From IMG/VR virus record IMGVR_UViG_3300029309_000116, positions 1 to 24,854 of that record: a DNA stretch of 24,854 nt, one strand, 5' to 3'. This DNA comes from a virus. Both the position numbers and the translations under genes were made by a program. The notes under the pieces were generated by a model that had not been told where the DNA came from, searched no databases, and saw only the letters and a list, made by a program, of their open reading frames with translations. The first letter of the stretch is position 1; each line of letters starts with the position of its first letter. This document shows, piece after piece, positions 16,098 through 22,194 of this stretch.

Positions 16098-16336
16098 TAT
16101 GCTCTCCTGAATCTTGCTGTCTTTTTAGCAATACCTTTTGGTTGCTTGACAAATTGTTTTCCTTTACGTGTACCTTCCCTCTTAGCTTTGGTTGTAGCCG
16201 CGTATTCCTGCGACGACAAACTTTTGATAGCGGCTGACGGTAAATACCGTTCACCAGTTTTACTGGATGGTTTCCCACTCTTTGTTCTCCAATCCTGCTT
16301 AGTCCATTGTTTGAGACTTTTCTGTGGTGCTTTCAT
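16097..16336 (-). CDS. Small basic protein, DUF5872-like
   Basis: The protein has 79 residues, coupled at both ends by TAATG. It begins with a basic segment (QWTKQDWRTKSGKPSSKTGE), then RYLPSAAIKSLSSQEYAATT, and ends in a Lys/Arg-rich tail (TRKGKQFVKQPKG, IAKKTARFRRA). I associate this pattern with the DUF5872 type found in phages and large algal viruses; the name is from memory. No function is established. The strong positive charge suggests nucleic-acid binding, possibly inside the capsid, but that is inference. Confidence 0.65.
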   Translation of the reverse strand: MKAPQKSLKQWTKQDWRTKSGKPSSKTGERYLPSAAIKSLSSQEYAATTKAKREGTRKGKQFVKQPKGIAKKTARFRRA

Positions 16337-17028
16337 TACTTTCGTGACTTCTCTATAGCTTTAAATGTTTCTCGTAAACTAGGAGGCTTTTCATTTTTAG
16401 GATCATACTTGCATTGTATTTCTTTTGGAAAGTATTCGCTAGTATCTAACCAAACACTATCCACCGTATTGTTAGCACCATGATATATACATAACCTTTC
16501 TTTATCTATAGTCTGGCATCCTTGTAGTCTACATATTACATATTCAGGACTTGCATTAGCGGCTAGACCTTTAAGAAATAATACAAAACCAACAAGAAGA
16601 CCTGCACCAAGTAATGACATTAATATCCATGCCACAATTTCAACAAACTTACGTCTACGTTGTCTTTGCTTATATAGTGTCTCTTGGCGTTGTTTCCTAA
16701 TAGTCCCTTCCATTTTTACGAGTGCATCCCATTTGGACTTACCCATCGTTAAGCCAATCCAGTTTTGCAATTCTCTACGCTGACTTTCTGCCTTTTCTTT
16801 GGCTGCGAATGTCTCCATCGCTTCCTGTTCCACAGACTTACCTGCAAACAGCTTCTTAAAGATAGGCGGGTTCTTCGCCTCTTTCTCAAGCATGTCTAGG
16901 TCGCTAAGTGCGCCCATCCATCTGCCTAAGTCGGATGCCATGCTCTCTATATCACGGCCTACTTGGAAGCCTTTCTTGATAGCACCAAACGCTGCAGACG
17001 CAGTTGCCATCGCACTAATCGGGTCCAT
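16336..17028 (-). CDS. Membrane-anchored protein with cysteine-rich exterior domain
   Basis: The protein has 230 residues. The ATG follows the oxygenase stop directly (TAAATG). The first 110 residues are helical and begin with a Gly/Ala-rich segment (MDPISAMATASAAFGAIKKG). A strongly basic stretch (RKQRQETLYKQRQRRRKF, 111-128) precedes one membrane helix at 130-152. The C-terminal 78 residues hold four cysteines, in VICRLQGCQ, RLCIYHG and IQCKYD. By the positive-inside rule the basic helix would be cytoplasmic and the cysteine domain periplasmic, where disulphides could form. Homologous-looking proteins are common in marine phages without known function. It lies between the Rieske-type gene and the lysis cassette, so a lysis or envelope role is possible. 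Confidence 0.7.
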   Translation of the reverse strand: MDPISAMATASAAFGAIKKGFQVGRDIESMASDLGRWMGALSDLDMLEKEAKNPPIFKKLFAGKSVEQEAMETFAAKEKAESQRRELQNWIGLTMGKSKWDALVKMEGTIRKQRQETLYKQRQRRRKFVEIVAWILMSLLGAGLLVGFVLFLKGLAANASPEYVICRLQGCQTIDKERLCIYHGANNTVDSVWLDTSEYFPKEIQCKYDPKNEKPPSLRETFKAIEKSRK

Positions 17029-18108
17029 TTATGCTGCTTTCTTTATCGGGTTGTCAGCCTCTACTCCCATCCACTTGCTCCACTCAGCGTAGTAGTGTCG
17101 CATTCCTACTTCATCGTGAATGGTTCCATTCTCATGTCTACCATGCAGGATATTACGTGGCTCAGTTCCTTCTCTCATTGTTGTGCCTTGTCCAGCCACA
17201 CCTATTAAGTCTTCGTGTAAGTTACGTCCAAACGGACCCCATATAGAGTTGTGATGCTCAATACGGGTATTACGTTCTTCTGTTGTATCATTCTTTAAGC
17301 CGTATCCTCTAAACTCAATCAATACTTTGTTTGGTCCAAGTGGTGTTACACTGTCACTACGATATGCGCTACCTCGCAGATTAAAGTTGTAGCCAGGAAA
17401 CAAGTCTACCATGTACCACTGATTTGGTGGCAAGTTGGGAAAAGATAACTCGCCTCTGTCTTCAAATCCCTGATACTCTTCATAGTTAACAGTAAAGCTG
17501 CTGACATTAACATGACCATTATCAAAAGGCACGTTCTTTCTGGCAAAGTATTCATCGTTAAATCCAGATACACGATTGAAGTAGTGCATGAAGTCGTGGT
17601 AGAACTCACTGTTAGTGTCGTGCCACAGTTTGTAGTTTGTGTCTATAATAGCTTTGTGGTAGTGAAATACTTCTAGTTCTTCTGTATCAATAGCATCAGC
17701 AATGCAATCAAACGCCCCACAAGTCCACTCCTCCACACTCATGTCTGGGTTTTTATTTAGCGTAACCCAAACCATACCACCGTGTTTTACTTCGCAGTGC
17801 AGTTCACCCCAGTCACGTGCGTGGTAGCACAGAGATATATCATTACCTGCAGGTGACATAACACCTTTGTTTAGAAATGACCTGTAGCCATTGTCAAACT
17901 TTATGGTGATTATATTTTGCCCAGCTATCTGTGCAGTCCTGTAACTTCCTATATGTTGTATTTCACTTTTGTGAAATGCGGGAACCCATACCTTTGAAAA
18001 TATGTTTTCTAGTTCTTCTTCAAACAAACTCTGGTCAGAGTATATAAGAGAGTTTACATACTCTACATTAGGTTCTTTAGTCCAGTTCATATGATTGCGT
18101 GGTGGCAT
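17029..18108 (-). CDS. Rieske-type ring-hydroxylating oxygenase alpha-subunit homologue with degenerate Rieske site
   Basis: The protein has 359 residues, near the usual length for oxygenase alpha subunits (about 350-450). Residues 38-118 follow the Rieske-domain path (KVWVPAFHKSEI, YRSFLNKG, GGMVWVTLNKNP). The first C-x-H pair is replaced by GVMS (82-85), and of the second only C94-Y-H96 remains. The catalytic domain keeps the mononuclear iron site: NYKLWHDTNSEFYHDFMHYF has Glu168, His171 and His175, and HEDLIGVAGQG has Asp300. His-His spacing is three residues, not the usual four. Known family members need electrons from the Rieske cluster, so this protein may use another donor or do something else. 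It lies in the late operon, coupled by TAATG upstream. The substrate is unknown. Catalytic-fold recognition is confident; activity is not. Confidence 0.8.
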   Translation of the reverse strand: MPPRNHMNWTKEPNVEYVNSLIYSDQSLFEEELENIFSKVWVPAFHKSEIQHIGSYRTAQIAGQNIITIKFDNGYRSFLNKGVMSPAGNDISLCYHARDWGELHCEVKHGGMVWVTLNKNPDMSVEEWTCGAFDCIADAIDTEELEVFHYHKAIIDTNYKLWHDTNSEFYHDFMHYFNRVSGFNDEYFARKNVPFDNGHVNVSSFTVNYEEYQGFEDRGELSFPNLPPNQWYMVDLFPGYNFNLRGSAYRSDSVTPLGPNKVLIEFRGYGLKNDTTEERNTRIEHHNSIWGPFGRNLHEDLIGVAGQGTTMREGTEPRNILHGRHENGTIHDEVGMRHYYAEWSKWMGVEADNPIKKAA

Positions 18109-18299
18109 TAATATATCCTTACGTTGCCAGTGTTGATGTATCTGGGGAGGCAGTAAGCAGTAACTAGATTTCCCTGCCTATGTAATGTTTGCGCATACCA
18201 AACACAATCCTGCAAATCCCTAAAGAATAAATCTTTGCTCTCTAGTTTTTTGTCTTCACCAATGCCTACAAATACAAGAAGTAAAAATACATGTTCCAC
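18108..18299 (-). CDS. Small membrane or secreted two-cysteine protein
   Basis: The protein has 63 residues from a GTG at 18299, two bases after the previous stop. An ATG at 18326 is an alternative with a poor ribosome-binding site. The N-terminus MEHVFLLLVFVGIG is a membrane or signal segment. After a charged stretch (EDKKLESKDLFFRDL) come Cys in QDCVWYAQTLHRQ and Cys in VTAYCLPRY. The same layout appears in the proteins at 12365-12556 and 20909-21115. The stop overlaps the Rieske-type gene as TAATG. Small proteins beginning like this are frequent in marine phages, but I know no function. Confidence 0.6.
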   Translation of the reverse strand: MEHVFLLLVFVGIGEDKKLESKDLFFRDLQDCVWYAQTLHRQGNLVTAYCLPRYINTGNVRIY

Positions 18300-18300
18300 T

Positions 18301-18582
18301 TCACGACTTGTAACCTCCACCTGCATCCTTGTAAGCCTTGGCAAGCATCTGGGCTTTTCTCGCCGACCACTGACCGGGTGCGCCACCTTTGCCGCCAGCT
18401 TTGATGCGGTTAAATTGTCGTTTCCTCATTCCGGGCTTAGTATAGTTGCCAGCTTCGTTAACTCTGCTTTTGCTCTTTGCCGCACCACCCGGCGCAAGTT
18501 TAAGCGTTCTAACCTGTTTCTTTTTCGCCCTAGCTTGTGGGGCTTTCTTTTTTGCGGGGGTTTTTTTAGAGACACGAATCAT
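18301..18582 (-). CDS. Small Lys/Arg/Gly-rich basic protein
   Basis: The protein has 93 residues. The N-terminal 35 residues are almost only Lys, Ala, Pro and Arg (KKTPAKKKAPQARAKKKQ), like a histone tail. The C-terminal half is a conserved-looking block with MRKRQFNRIKAGGKGGAPGQ, then WSARKAQMLAKAYKDAGGGY. I recognise this block from several marine phage genomes, without a function. Its charge suggests DNA binding or capsid-interior packing. It belongs to a cluster of similar small basic proteins between 16097 and 20912. Confidence 0.7.
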   Translation of the reverse strand: MIRVSKKTPAKKKAPQARAKKKQVRTLKLAPGGAAKSKSRVNEAGNYTKPGMRKRQFNRIKAGGKGGAPGQWSARKAQMLAKAYKDAGGGYKS

Positions 18583-18592
18583 CTCCTATCTC

Positions 18593-18952
18593 CTATTGTG
18601 CTGGATCATAAAATTCTTCGGCACTGATTGTAATAACAAGAGTGTCTGCTGTACCAGCATCTACAATCAGCTTATCCTCTGCATGTATGTACAACGGTTT
18701 ATCCACAGTGAATATATTAGTTGCAGTCTTTGATGCTAAAGCATGTGTGTCCATAAGTGTGTGCGTTGTATTAGCAGCCTTTTCAAAATATTTAACTGTG
18801 AAGTTTTGACTACCACTGTGATTATTTGAAATCATCATGTTCTCTACATGCGACGAAAAATTTTTAGGCACAACGTAACAATCTGTATCATTGGTTGAAG
18901 ACAACGCTACAACCTTTGTAACAAACTTTGAACCATCAATTAATCTGGGCAT
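18593..18952 (-). CDS. Probable virion surface or tail-associated beta protein
   Basis: The protein has 119 residues from the ATG at 18952, chosen because GGGAG lies seven bases upstream. A longer frame from 18985 would overlap the SET gene by 50 bases instead of 17. The sequence is mostly beta with short strands: KFVTKVVALSSTNDTDCYVV, SSHVENMMISNNHSGSQNFT, and a C-terminal DKLIVDAGTADTLVITISAE. This pattern (strand, SN-x-SGS, strand, AGD-like turn, strand) occurs in small jelly-roll-like virion proteins of marine phages. No enzyme motif is seen. A structural role is inferred. Confidence 0.6.
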   Translation of the reverse strand: MPRLIDGSKFVTKVVALSSTNDTDCYVVPKNFSSHVENMMISNNHSGSQNFTVKYFEKAANTTHTLMDTHALASKTATNIFTVDKPLYIHAEDKLIVDAGTADTLVITISAEEFYDPAQ

Positions 18953-19304
18953 CTCTGCTCTCCCAATAGCTTTCGCCGTAGTCATGTAGTATTTCTTCGT
19001 CTTTTTTTATTTCTGTAAGTGCATAAAACTTAACAAAGAGTTCATCTTCATCGTCTATATCCCACTCTGCATTAGGAGTTTCACTATGGTTATATATCAT
19101 AGCTAACCCTAAAGGAATATAAAAAGTATCTTCTTCTCCTTCATATGGAGAGTAGAACATATAGTCGTGAAGAACACACTCATCGCCTATATCGTTTTCG
19201 TTGGAAATCAGATAAGGACATAGTTCTATAGTATCACCTACAGAATAGTCCTTATCTGCAAAAACGCCAAGACCATGTATTTTAGATTTGGCTACGTGAG
19301 GCAC
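18936..19304 (-). CDS. SET-domain protein (putative protein-lysine methyltransferase)
   Basis: The protein has 122 residues from a GTG that overlaps the previous stop as TAGTG. SET motifs are present in order: KIHGLGVFADKDYSVGDTIE (8-27), LAMIYNHSETPNAEW (67-81) with the NHS..PN cofactor pocket, and IKKDEEILHDYGESYW (99-114) with the catalytic-type Tyr109. The length matches a bare SET domain, like the chlorella-virus vSET, with no pre-SET zinc site. SET enzymes transfer methyl groups from S-adenosylmethionine to lysine side chains. The target is unknown. The many lysine-rich small proteins encoded on both sides are obvious candidates, but that is only inference. Some viral SET proteins may act on host proteins. 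Confidence 0.8.
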   Translation of the reverse strand: MPHVAKSKIHGLGVFADKDYSVGDTIELCPYLISNENDIGDECVLHDYMFYSPYEGEEDTFYIPLGLAMIYNHSETPNAEWDIDDEDELFVKFYALTEIKKDEEILHDYGESYWESRDAQIN

Positions 19305-19459
19305 TAACGTCTTTTCTTTCTGCCCATCTTAGCCATACCGCCGCCCATCATTTTTTTCTTCTTAGCCATTTTAGCCATGCCGCCGCCAGCCATTTTACGT
19401 TTCATCATGCCACCGCCGCGCATTTTCTTCTTAGCCATTTTAGCTTTACCCATTGCCAT
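19304..19459 (-). CDS. Very small Met/Lys/Gly-repeat protein
   Basis: The protein has 51 residues. GGAGA seven bases before the ATG at 19459 supports translation. It overlaps the upstream gene by 14 bases and the SET start as TAGTG. The sequence is an imperfect repeat of MAKKK-type and GGGM-type blocks (MAKMAKKKKMMGGGMAKMG near the end). It has no acidic residue at all. Peptides of this kind are common in marine phages. The function is not known. The charge suggests binding to DNA or RNA. Low complexity means the reading frame could be doubted, but the ribosome-binding site and coupling support it. Confidence 0.7.
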   Translation of the reverse strand: MAMGKAKMAKKKMRGGGMMKRKMAGGGMAKMAKKKKMMGGGMAKMGRKKRR

Positions 19460-19976
19460 TTCTTAATCTCCTTCTGTCAAGAACTAAGGCTTCATATACG
19501 TCTTCTGGAAAGTGTTCGTAGTAGTTAGACTTTTCCAGATACAACGCCGCATCGTCTAGTTTAGATAATAACTGAACAAAGACCATACAGTAAGATAGGC
19601 TGTCATCAGTAACCCCGTCATCTACAAGGAAATCAAGTCCAGCCTCTGTTGCGTCGTAGTCGGGGTGGAACACCATCAGGTGCAAATCAATACCTGCCAC
19701 TGACGCTAACTCATTTACGCCATCACAGTAACCATCTAGGTATTCCATGTCTGGCAAATCTTCTTCTGCCCACACTACTATTTCGTAGTTGTGGTCACTA
19801 AATGAACGGACCTCTTCTATAAGTCCGTCTAGCCCAGTATTAATACTGAACATTACTTTATTATCAGCCCATGCTTTTCTAGCATAGGGGCAAGGCGGTA
19901 GACCATTTAGTTTTGCATTAGGTACTTCTAAAAAGTCTTTTGACCATTTACGTATATCAGCTTCTACGGGATGCAC
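19446..19976 (-). CDS. Conserved-looking protein with LNGLPPCPYARKAW motif, unknown function
   Basis: The protein has 176 residues. It starts MHPVEADIRKWSKDF and then LNGLPPCPYARKAW (23-36), a motif I have seen in marine phage and bacterial proteins with a DUF1415-like N-terminus. Acidic Asp/Glu-rich segments follow (VVWAEEDLPDMEYLDGYCDG), then FHPDYDATEAGLDFLVDDGV and a helical C-terminus with LDRRRLRNGNG. The three cysteines and the Asp-rich regions could bind metal, but no named catalytic site is recognised. It overlaps the upstream basic-protein gene by 20 bases and the Met/Lys/Gly peptide gene downstream by 14. Confidence 0.65.
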   Translation of the reverse strand: MHPVEADIRKWSKDFLEVPNAKLNGLPPCPYARKAWADNKVMFSINTGLDGLIEEVRSFSDHNYEIVVWAEEDLPDMEYLDGYCDGVNELASVAGIDLHLMVFHPDYDATEAGLDFLVDDGVTDDSLSYCMVFVQLLSKLDDAALYLEKSNYYEHFPEDVYEALVLDRRRLRNGNG

Positions 19977-20265
19977 GTTCTTTAGTCTTCCGCTTTTGGG
20001 CTTCTATGAATTTTCTAAATACTGCTGCAGCAGCTTTTTTACCAGCTACTCTCGCACGTTGTTCCATAGCAATAGCAGCTTGCGTCTTATGCGCATGTGA
20101 TCGGCCTGATGCTTTTATCTTACGTACACTAGCTTCCGCATCTTTTACTGTAGCAAACTTTAACCCTTTAATAGTTCCTTTAGGGTCTTCGTCTGTGTAC
20201 AGATCGCTGTGCTTCTTAGACTTTGCGGGTTGGCCTTTTTTTCTTGGCACTCTTGGATTTGCCAT
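19957..20265 (-). CDS. Small basic protein with SHAHKTQAAIAMEQRA block
   Basis: The protein has 102 residues. ATG at 20265 is chosen because AAGGAG lies six bases upstream; an earlier start at 20301 has none. The N-terminus is basic (RVPRKKGQPAKSKKHSDLY). The middle reads TDEDPKGTIKGLKFATVKDA and ASVRKIKASGRSHAHKTQAA. The C-terminus is a helical Lys/Arg/Ala stretch. I recognise the pattern as one found in marine phages. It may resemble DUFs shared with bacterial proteins, but no function is known to me. Nucleic-acid binding is inferred from charge. Confidence 0.7.
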   Translation of the reverse strand: MANPRVPRKKGQPAKSKKHSDLYTDEDPKGTIKGLKFATVKDAEASVRKIKASGRSHAHKTQAAIAMEQRARVAGKKAAAAVFRKFIEAQKRKTKERASRRS

Positions 20266-20371
20266 TGATAACTCCTTGTAAAGTCTTTGCTTGACCCGCA
20301 TGTAATTTAGAGGCTTTCTTCAAACCCTTAACCACTTTCTTTACTTTTGCTTTACTTTGTTTTGAAAGCAT
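20216..20371 (-). CDS. Very small basic protein with KKASKLHAGQAKTL motif
   Basis: The protein has 51 residues. The ATG overlaps the upstream stop as TGATG, and the gene overlaps the next one by 50 bases in another frame. The sequence is a basic helix (VKKVVKGLKKASKLHAGQAK) followed by KSKSAKKKRPTRKV. Small phage proteins with the KKAS..HA.QAK pattern are widespread in marine phages, with no known function. It contains no acidic residue. Confidence 0.65.
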   Translation of the reverse strand: MLSKQSKAKVKKVVKGLKKASKLHAGQAKTLQGVINGKSKSAKKKRPTRKV

Positions 20372-20610
20372 CAGACATCAAAGCCCATATTGCGTACAGC
20401 AGCTTTACCTTTATCTGATTTAGCCAACTGCTTCAAACCTTTGTTTGGCAACTTGTCAGTTACAGAACCACCACCAGAATACATGTGCTTCTTGCCATTA
20501 GCTGTGCCACCCATTGCCATCTCAGCTTTCTTCATTTTCTTTAGTTTGCTTTTAGGCACAGTGCCAACACCGATTGACACAACCATTACGTCATCCTTTT
20601 TCTTAGCCAT
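20371..20610 (-). CDS. Small Lys/Gly-rich protein
   Basis: The protein has 79 residues. The ATG overlaps the upstream stop as TAATG. It starts with MAKKKDDVMVVSIGVGTVPK. Then KKMKKAEMAMGG, ANGKKHMYSGGGSVTDKLPN and LKQLAKSDKGKAAVRNMGF follow. The GGGSVTD.LPNKGL..LA pattern is one I recognise from marine phage proteins that have no assigned role. It is coupled to genes on both sides within the small-basic-protein cluster. Confidence 0.65.
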   Translation of the reverse strand: MAKKKDDVMVVSIGVGTVPKSKLKKMKKAEMAMGGTANGKKHMYSGGGSVTDKLPNKGLKQLAKSDKGKAAVRNMGFDV

Positions 20611-20912
20611 TAGTATTTTCCCTTACGTGATTTAGGACTAGATTGTTTAGGCTTACCTGCCCCACCCCATAAGGTACGACATGCCCAATACCGTGCTGTC
20701 AATATGTCACTGGCTGTGTCACACTTGTGCCTAGCACGAAATGACTTACGGGCTGCAGCACTATAGTTGTGACCATAGCCTGTAGCACCGAAGTGAATTA
20801 GTTTTATCTTGTCACCCTTCTTAGCCAACACCATCTTCTTCTTACCTTCACGGTTAGACTTGATAGGTTTGTTGTAGCCAGGAAATGTAGTGCCACGATA
20901 TTCTACACTCAT
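20610..20912 (-). CDS. Small basic protein, DUF6321-like
   Basis: The protein has 100 residues. The ATG overlaps the upstream stop as ATGA. The C-terminal half has a compact block, SAAARKSFRARHKCDTASDI then LTARYWACRTLWG, with two cysteines ten residues or so apart. It matches a marine phage domain I associate with the name DUF6321 (from memory). The ends are Lys/Arg/Ser-rich and probably disordered. The paired cysteines and charge are compatible with a small DNA-binding fold, but no function is known. Confidence 0.65.
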   Translation of the reverse strand: MSVEYRGTTFPGYNKPIKSNREGKKKMVLAKKGDKIKLIHFGATGYGHNYSAAARKSFRARHKCDTASDILTARYWACRTLWGGAGKPKQSSPKSRKGKY

Positions 20913-21115
20913 GTGGATACGCCCTTTTGCATTTCTTCACATTTAAAATAAAATTGTTTAGGAGTTGGTGGAAGAAGAGGATTAATACTAGTAATCATTT
21001 CTTCTATACGTGCCACACATTCTTTTTGTGTTTTGTACGGACCTTTATTGTCTGTAAACTTTGCACAGTCACCCGGTGTTACTAAGCTGCACACCATTAC
21101 CATTGCTGTCAACAT
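20909..21115 (-). CDS. Small secreted two-cysteine protein
   Basis: The protein has 68 residues. The N-terminus MLTAMVMVCSLVTPGDCAKF is hydrophobic and contains two cysteines, so it could be a signal peptide or lipoprotein signal. After it come GPYKTQKECVARIEEMITSI and a C-terminal FYFKCEE. The order aromatic, Cys, helix, Y/F-x-Cys is shared with the proteins at 12365-12556 and 18108-18299. The gene overlaps the first leftward gene by 47 bases. No clear ribosome-binding site was found, so translation may be coupled. Function is unknown; an envelope location is inferred. Confidence 0.6.
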   Translation of the reverse strand: MLTAMVMVCSLVTPGDCAKFTDNKGPYKTQKECVARIEEMITSINPLLPPTPKQFYFKCEEMQKGVST

Positions 21116-21317
21116 CGTCTGTCCATCCTTCCTTACGCATAGCCCACTCTACGTGTTCAAGTGTGAAAGGACGACCATAATGTGCCTCTACTGCTTTACG
21201 TACGTAGAACACATCACTGTGAGGTATGTGTAATTTATCTAGTGTGTTATTTTTGATAGCATCATAGAATGCTCCAAGTACATCGTCTGTATATAGTTTT
21301 ACAGATTTTTTTGCCAT
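21069..21317 (-). CDS. First gene of the leftward block, unknown small protein
   Basis: The protein has 82 residues from ATG 21317. A TTG at 21323 would add two residues, and neither has a good ribosome-binding site. The sequence MAKKSVKLYTDDVLGAFYDA, then IPHSDVFYVRKAVEAHYGRP and FTLEHVEWAMRKEGW, reads like a small helical domain, possibly winged-helix-like. It is the first gene after the strong leftward promoter at 21461-21489, with a 140-base leader full of short repeats. A regulatory role is possible from this position, but no family is recognised. Confidence 0.6.
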   Translation of the reverse strand: MAKKSVKLYTDDVLGAFYDAIKNNTLDKLHIPHSDVFYVRKAVEAHYGRPFTLEHVEWAMRKEGWTDDVDSNGNGVQLSNTG

Positions 21318-21363
21318 TGTCAACTACTTTTTTGAAAATACAAGATTTAGTCCATATGGGGGG

Positions 21364-21446
21364 TATTAAATGTTTACATTAAATGTCTTTAACATCTTTT
21401 GTTCTTTCATCTAATGTTATTTTAATTAATGTTAGGCATCTAATGT
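21364..21446. repeat. Cluster of short direct repeats, consensus near yATyTAATGT
   Basis: Five related 10-mers lie on the plus strand: TATTAAATGT (21364), CATTAAATGT (21377), CATCTAATGT (21408), TAATTAATGT (21423) and CATCTAATGT (21437). A TAATGT-containing sixth lies at 21761. The cluster fills the leader just downstream of the leftward promoter. They could be protein-binding sites or iterons. Confidence 0.5.
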
Positions 21447-21460
21447 TTTATTATATATAT

Positions 21461-21489
21461 GTTATACCACATGGTAAAAACAGTGTCAA
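21461..21489 (-). promoter_or_regulatory. Main leftward promoter of the late block
   Basis: Read leftward, a perfect TTGACA (21489-21484), a 17-base spacer and TATAAC (21466-21461) form a near-consensus sigma-70 promoter. The -10 with its flank (GTATAAC.TATAT) matches that of the capsid promoter. It lies about 140 bases before the first leftward gene. Confidence 0.8.
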
Positions 21490-21627
21490 GCACAATCGGT
21501 TAAAAACATCATGTGTTTTATGGGTTGCCTATTTTTTAGGCACTGTTGCACATTACTTGTGCATATTAATTTATGAGTTACCCTTGTGGTTAACATTCAA
21601 TTTTCCTAATCTGTGTATTTATTCATA

Positions 21628-21641
21628 TATACGTACGTATA
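21628..21641. repeat. Perfect 14-bp palindrome
   Basis: TATACGTACGTATA is perfectly symmetrical and lies in the gene-free control region. It could be a dimer binding site. Short AT/CG alternation also makes chance occurrence possible. Confidence 0.45.
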
Positions 21642-21716
21642 CCGTACCCGTGGCCCCTGCCTGCCCGTTTGATCTGCGCGGGTTGTGGCGTGTTGGCGAC
21701 ACTTTTTATCTTATTC

Positions 21717-21733
21717 GCGCCAGCGCATGGCGC
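21717..21733. repeat. GC-rich inverted repeat in the control region
   Basis: GCGCCA-GCGCA-TGGCGC gives a perfect 6-bp stem with a five-base loop, in AT-rich surroundings. There is no adjacent T-tract in either direction, so it does not look like a terminator. Confidence 0.45.
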
Positions 21734-22029
21734 AAACGATAAGCCAATCAATAAAAAATGTAATGTTTTCAGCAGCTTAAGACCATACAGTCAAAGCATA
21801 TCCTATGAATTGACCCTAAACCATACGATATTGAATGGCTCACTTTCAAAACAGACACGAAAAACAGAACGGCGATGCTTATAGAATTTACCCCTACCCC
21901 TAAAAAAATGTACCCGTTGGTCTAATCAGAACATTATCTGTCGGTATCAAGATAAAAACTATCTGCCATTCGTTCATTATAAATTTATCGAAGCGAGGCA
22001 AGATGGATTGCCCTAAAGAAAACTAATTA

Positions 22030-22057
22030 ATGACAAGCTACGATACAGTTAGATAAC
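22030..22057 (+). promoter_or_regulatory. Candidate rightward promoter
   Basis: ATGACA (22030-22035), a 16-base spacer and GATAAC (22052-22057) resemble the TTGACA/TATAAC promoters of the left arm. A second weak candidate is TTGACT-17-TAGGAT at 22130-22158. Neither is strong. One of them or a phage-specific promoter must serve the right arm. Confidence 0.3.
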
Positions 22058-22090
22058 CCATAAACGCCAAGGCAACATTGGGCTAACACA

Positions 22091-22194
22091 AGAGACTAAA
22101 ACAGAATACGCCTAACGAATACAAGAGACTTGACTAACCGAATAAAGCAGATTAGGATTTAGAGACTGAAAGAAAACGAAAGGACCAAGAGACC
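22091..22194 (+). repeat. Four AGAGAC repeats at about 30-base spacing
   Basis: AGAGAC occurs at 22091, 22124, 22161 and 22188. The first two copies share a longer ACAAGAGACT preceded by CTAAC. Spacings are 33, 37 and 27 bases. The surroundings are purine-rich, so some chance recurrence is possible. Confidence 0.4.

Noticed and set aside
21717-21733. Hairpin considered as a terminator between the arms
   Set aside because: No T-tract follows on either strand and no gene ends nearby.
21383-21742. 119-codon plus-strand frame in the control region
   Set aside because: It starts inside the AT-rich leftward leader, crosses the leftward promoter and a palindrome, has odd hydrophobic/basic composition and no ribosome-binding site.
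21669-21884. 71-codon plus frame with a signal-like N-terminus (VLATLFILFAPAHGA)
   Set aside because: It needs a TTG or GTG start and has no ribosome-binding site. The rest is low in pattern. A short secreted peptide cannot be fully excluded.
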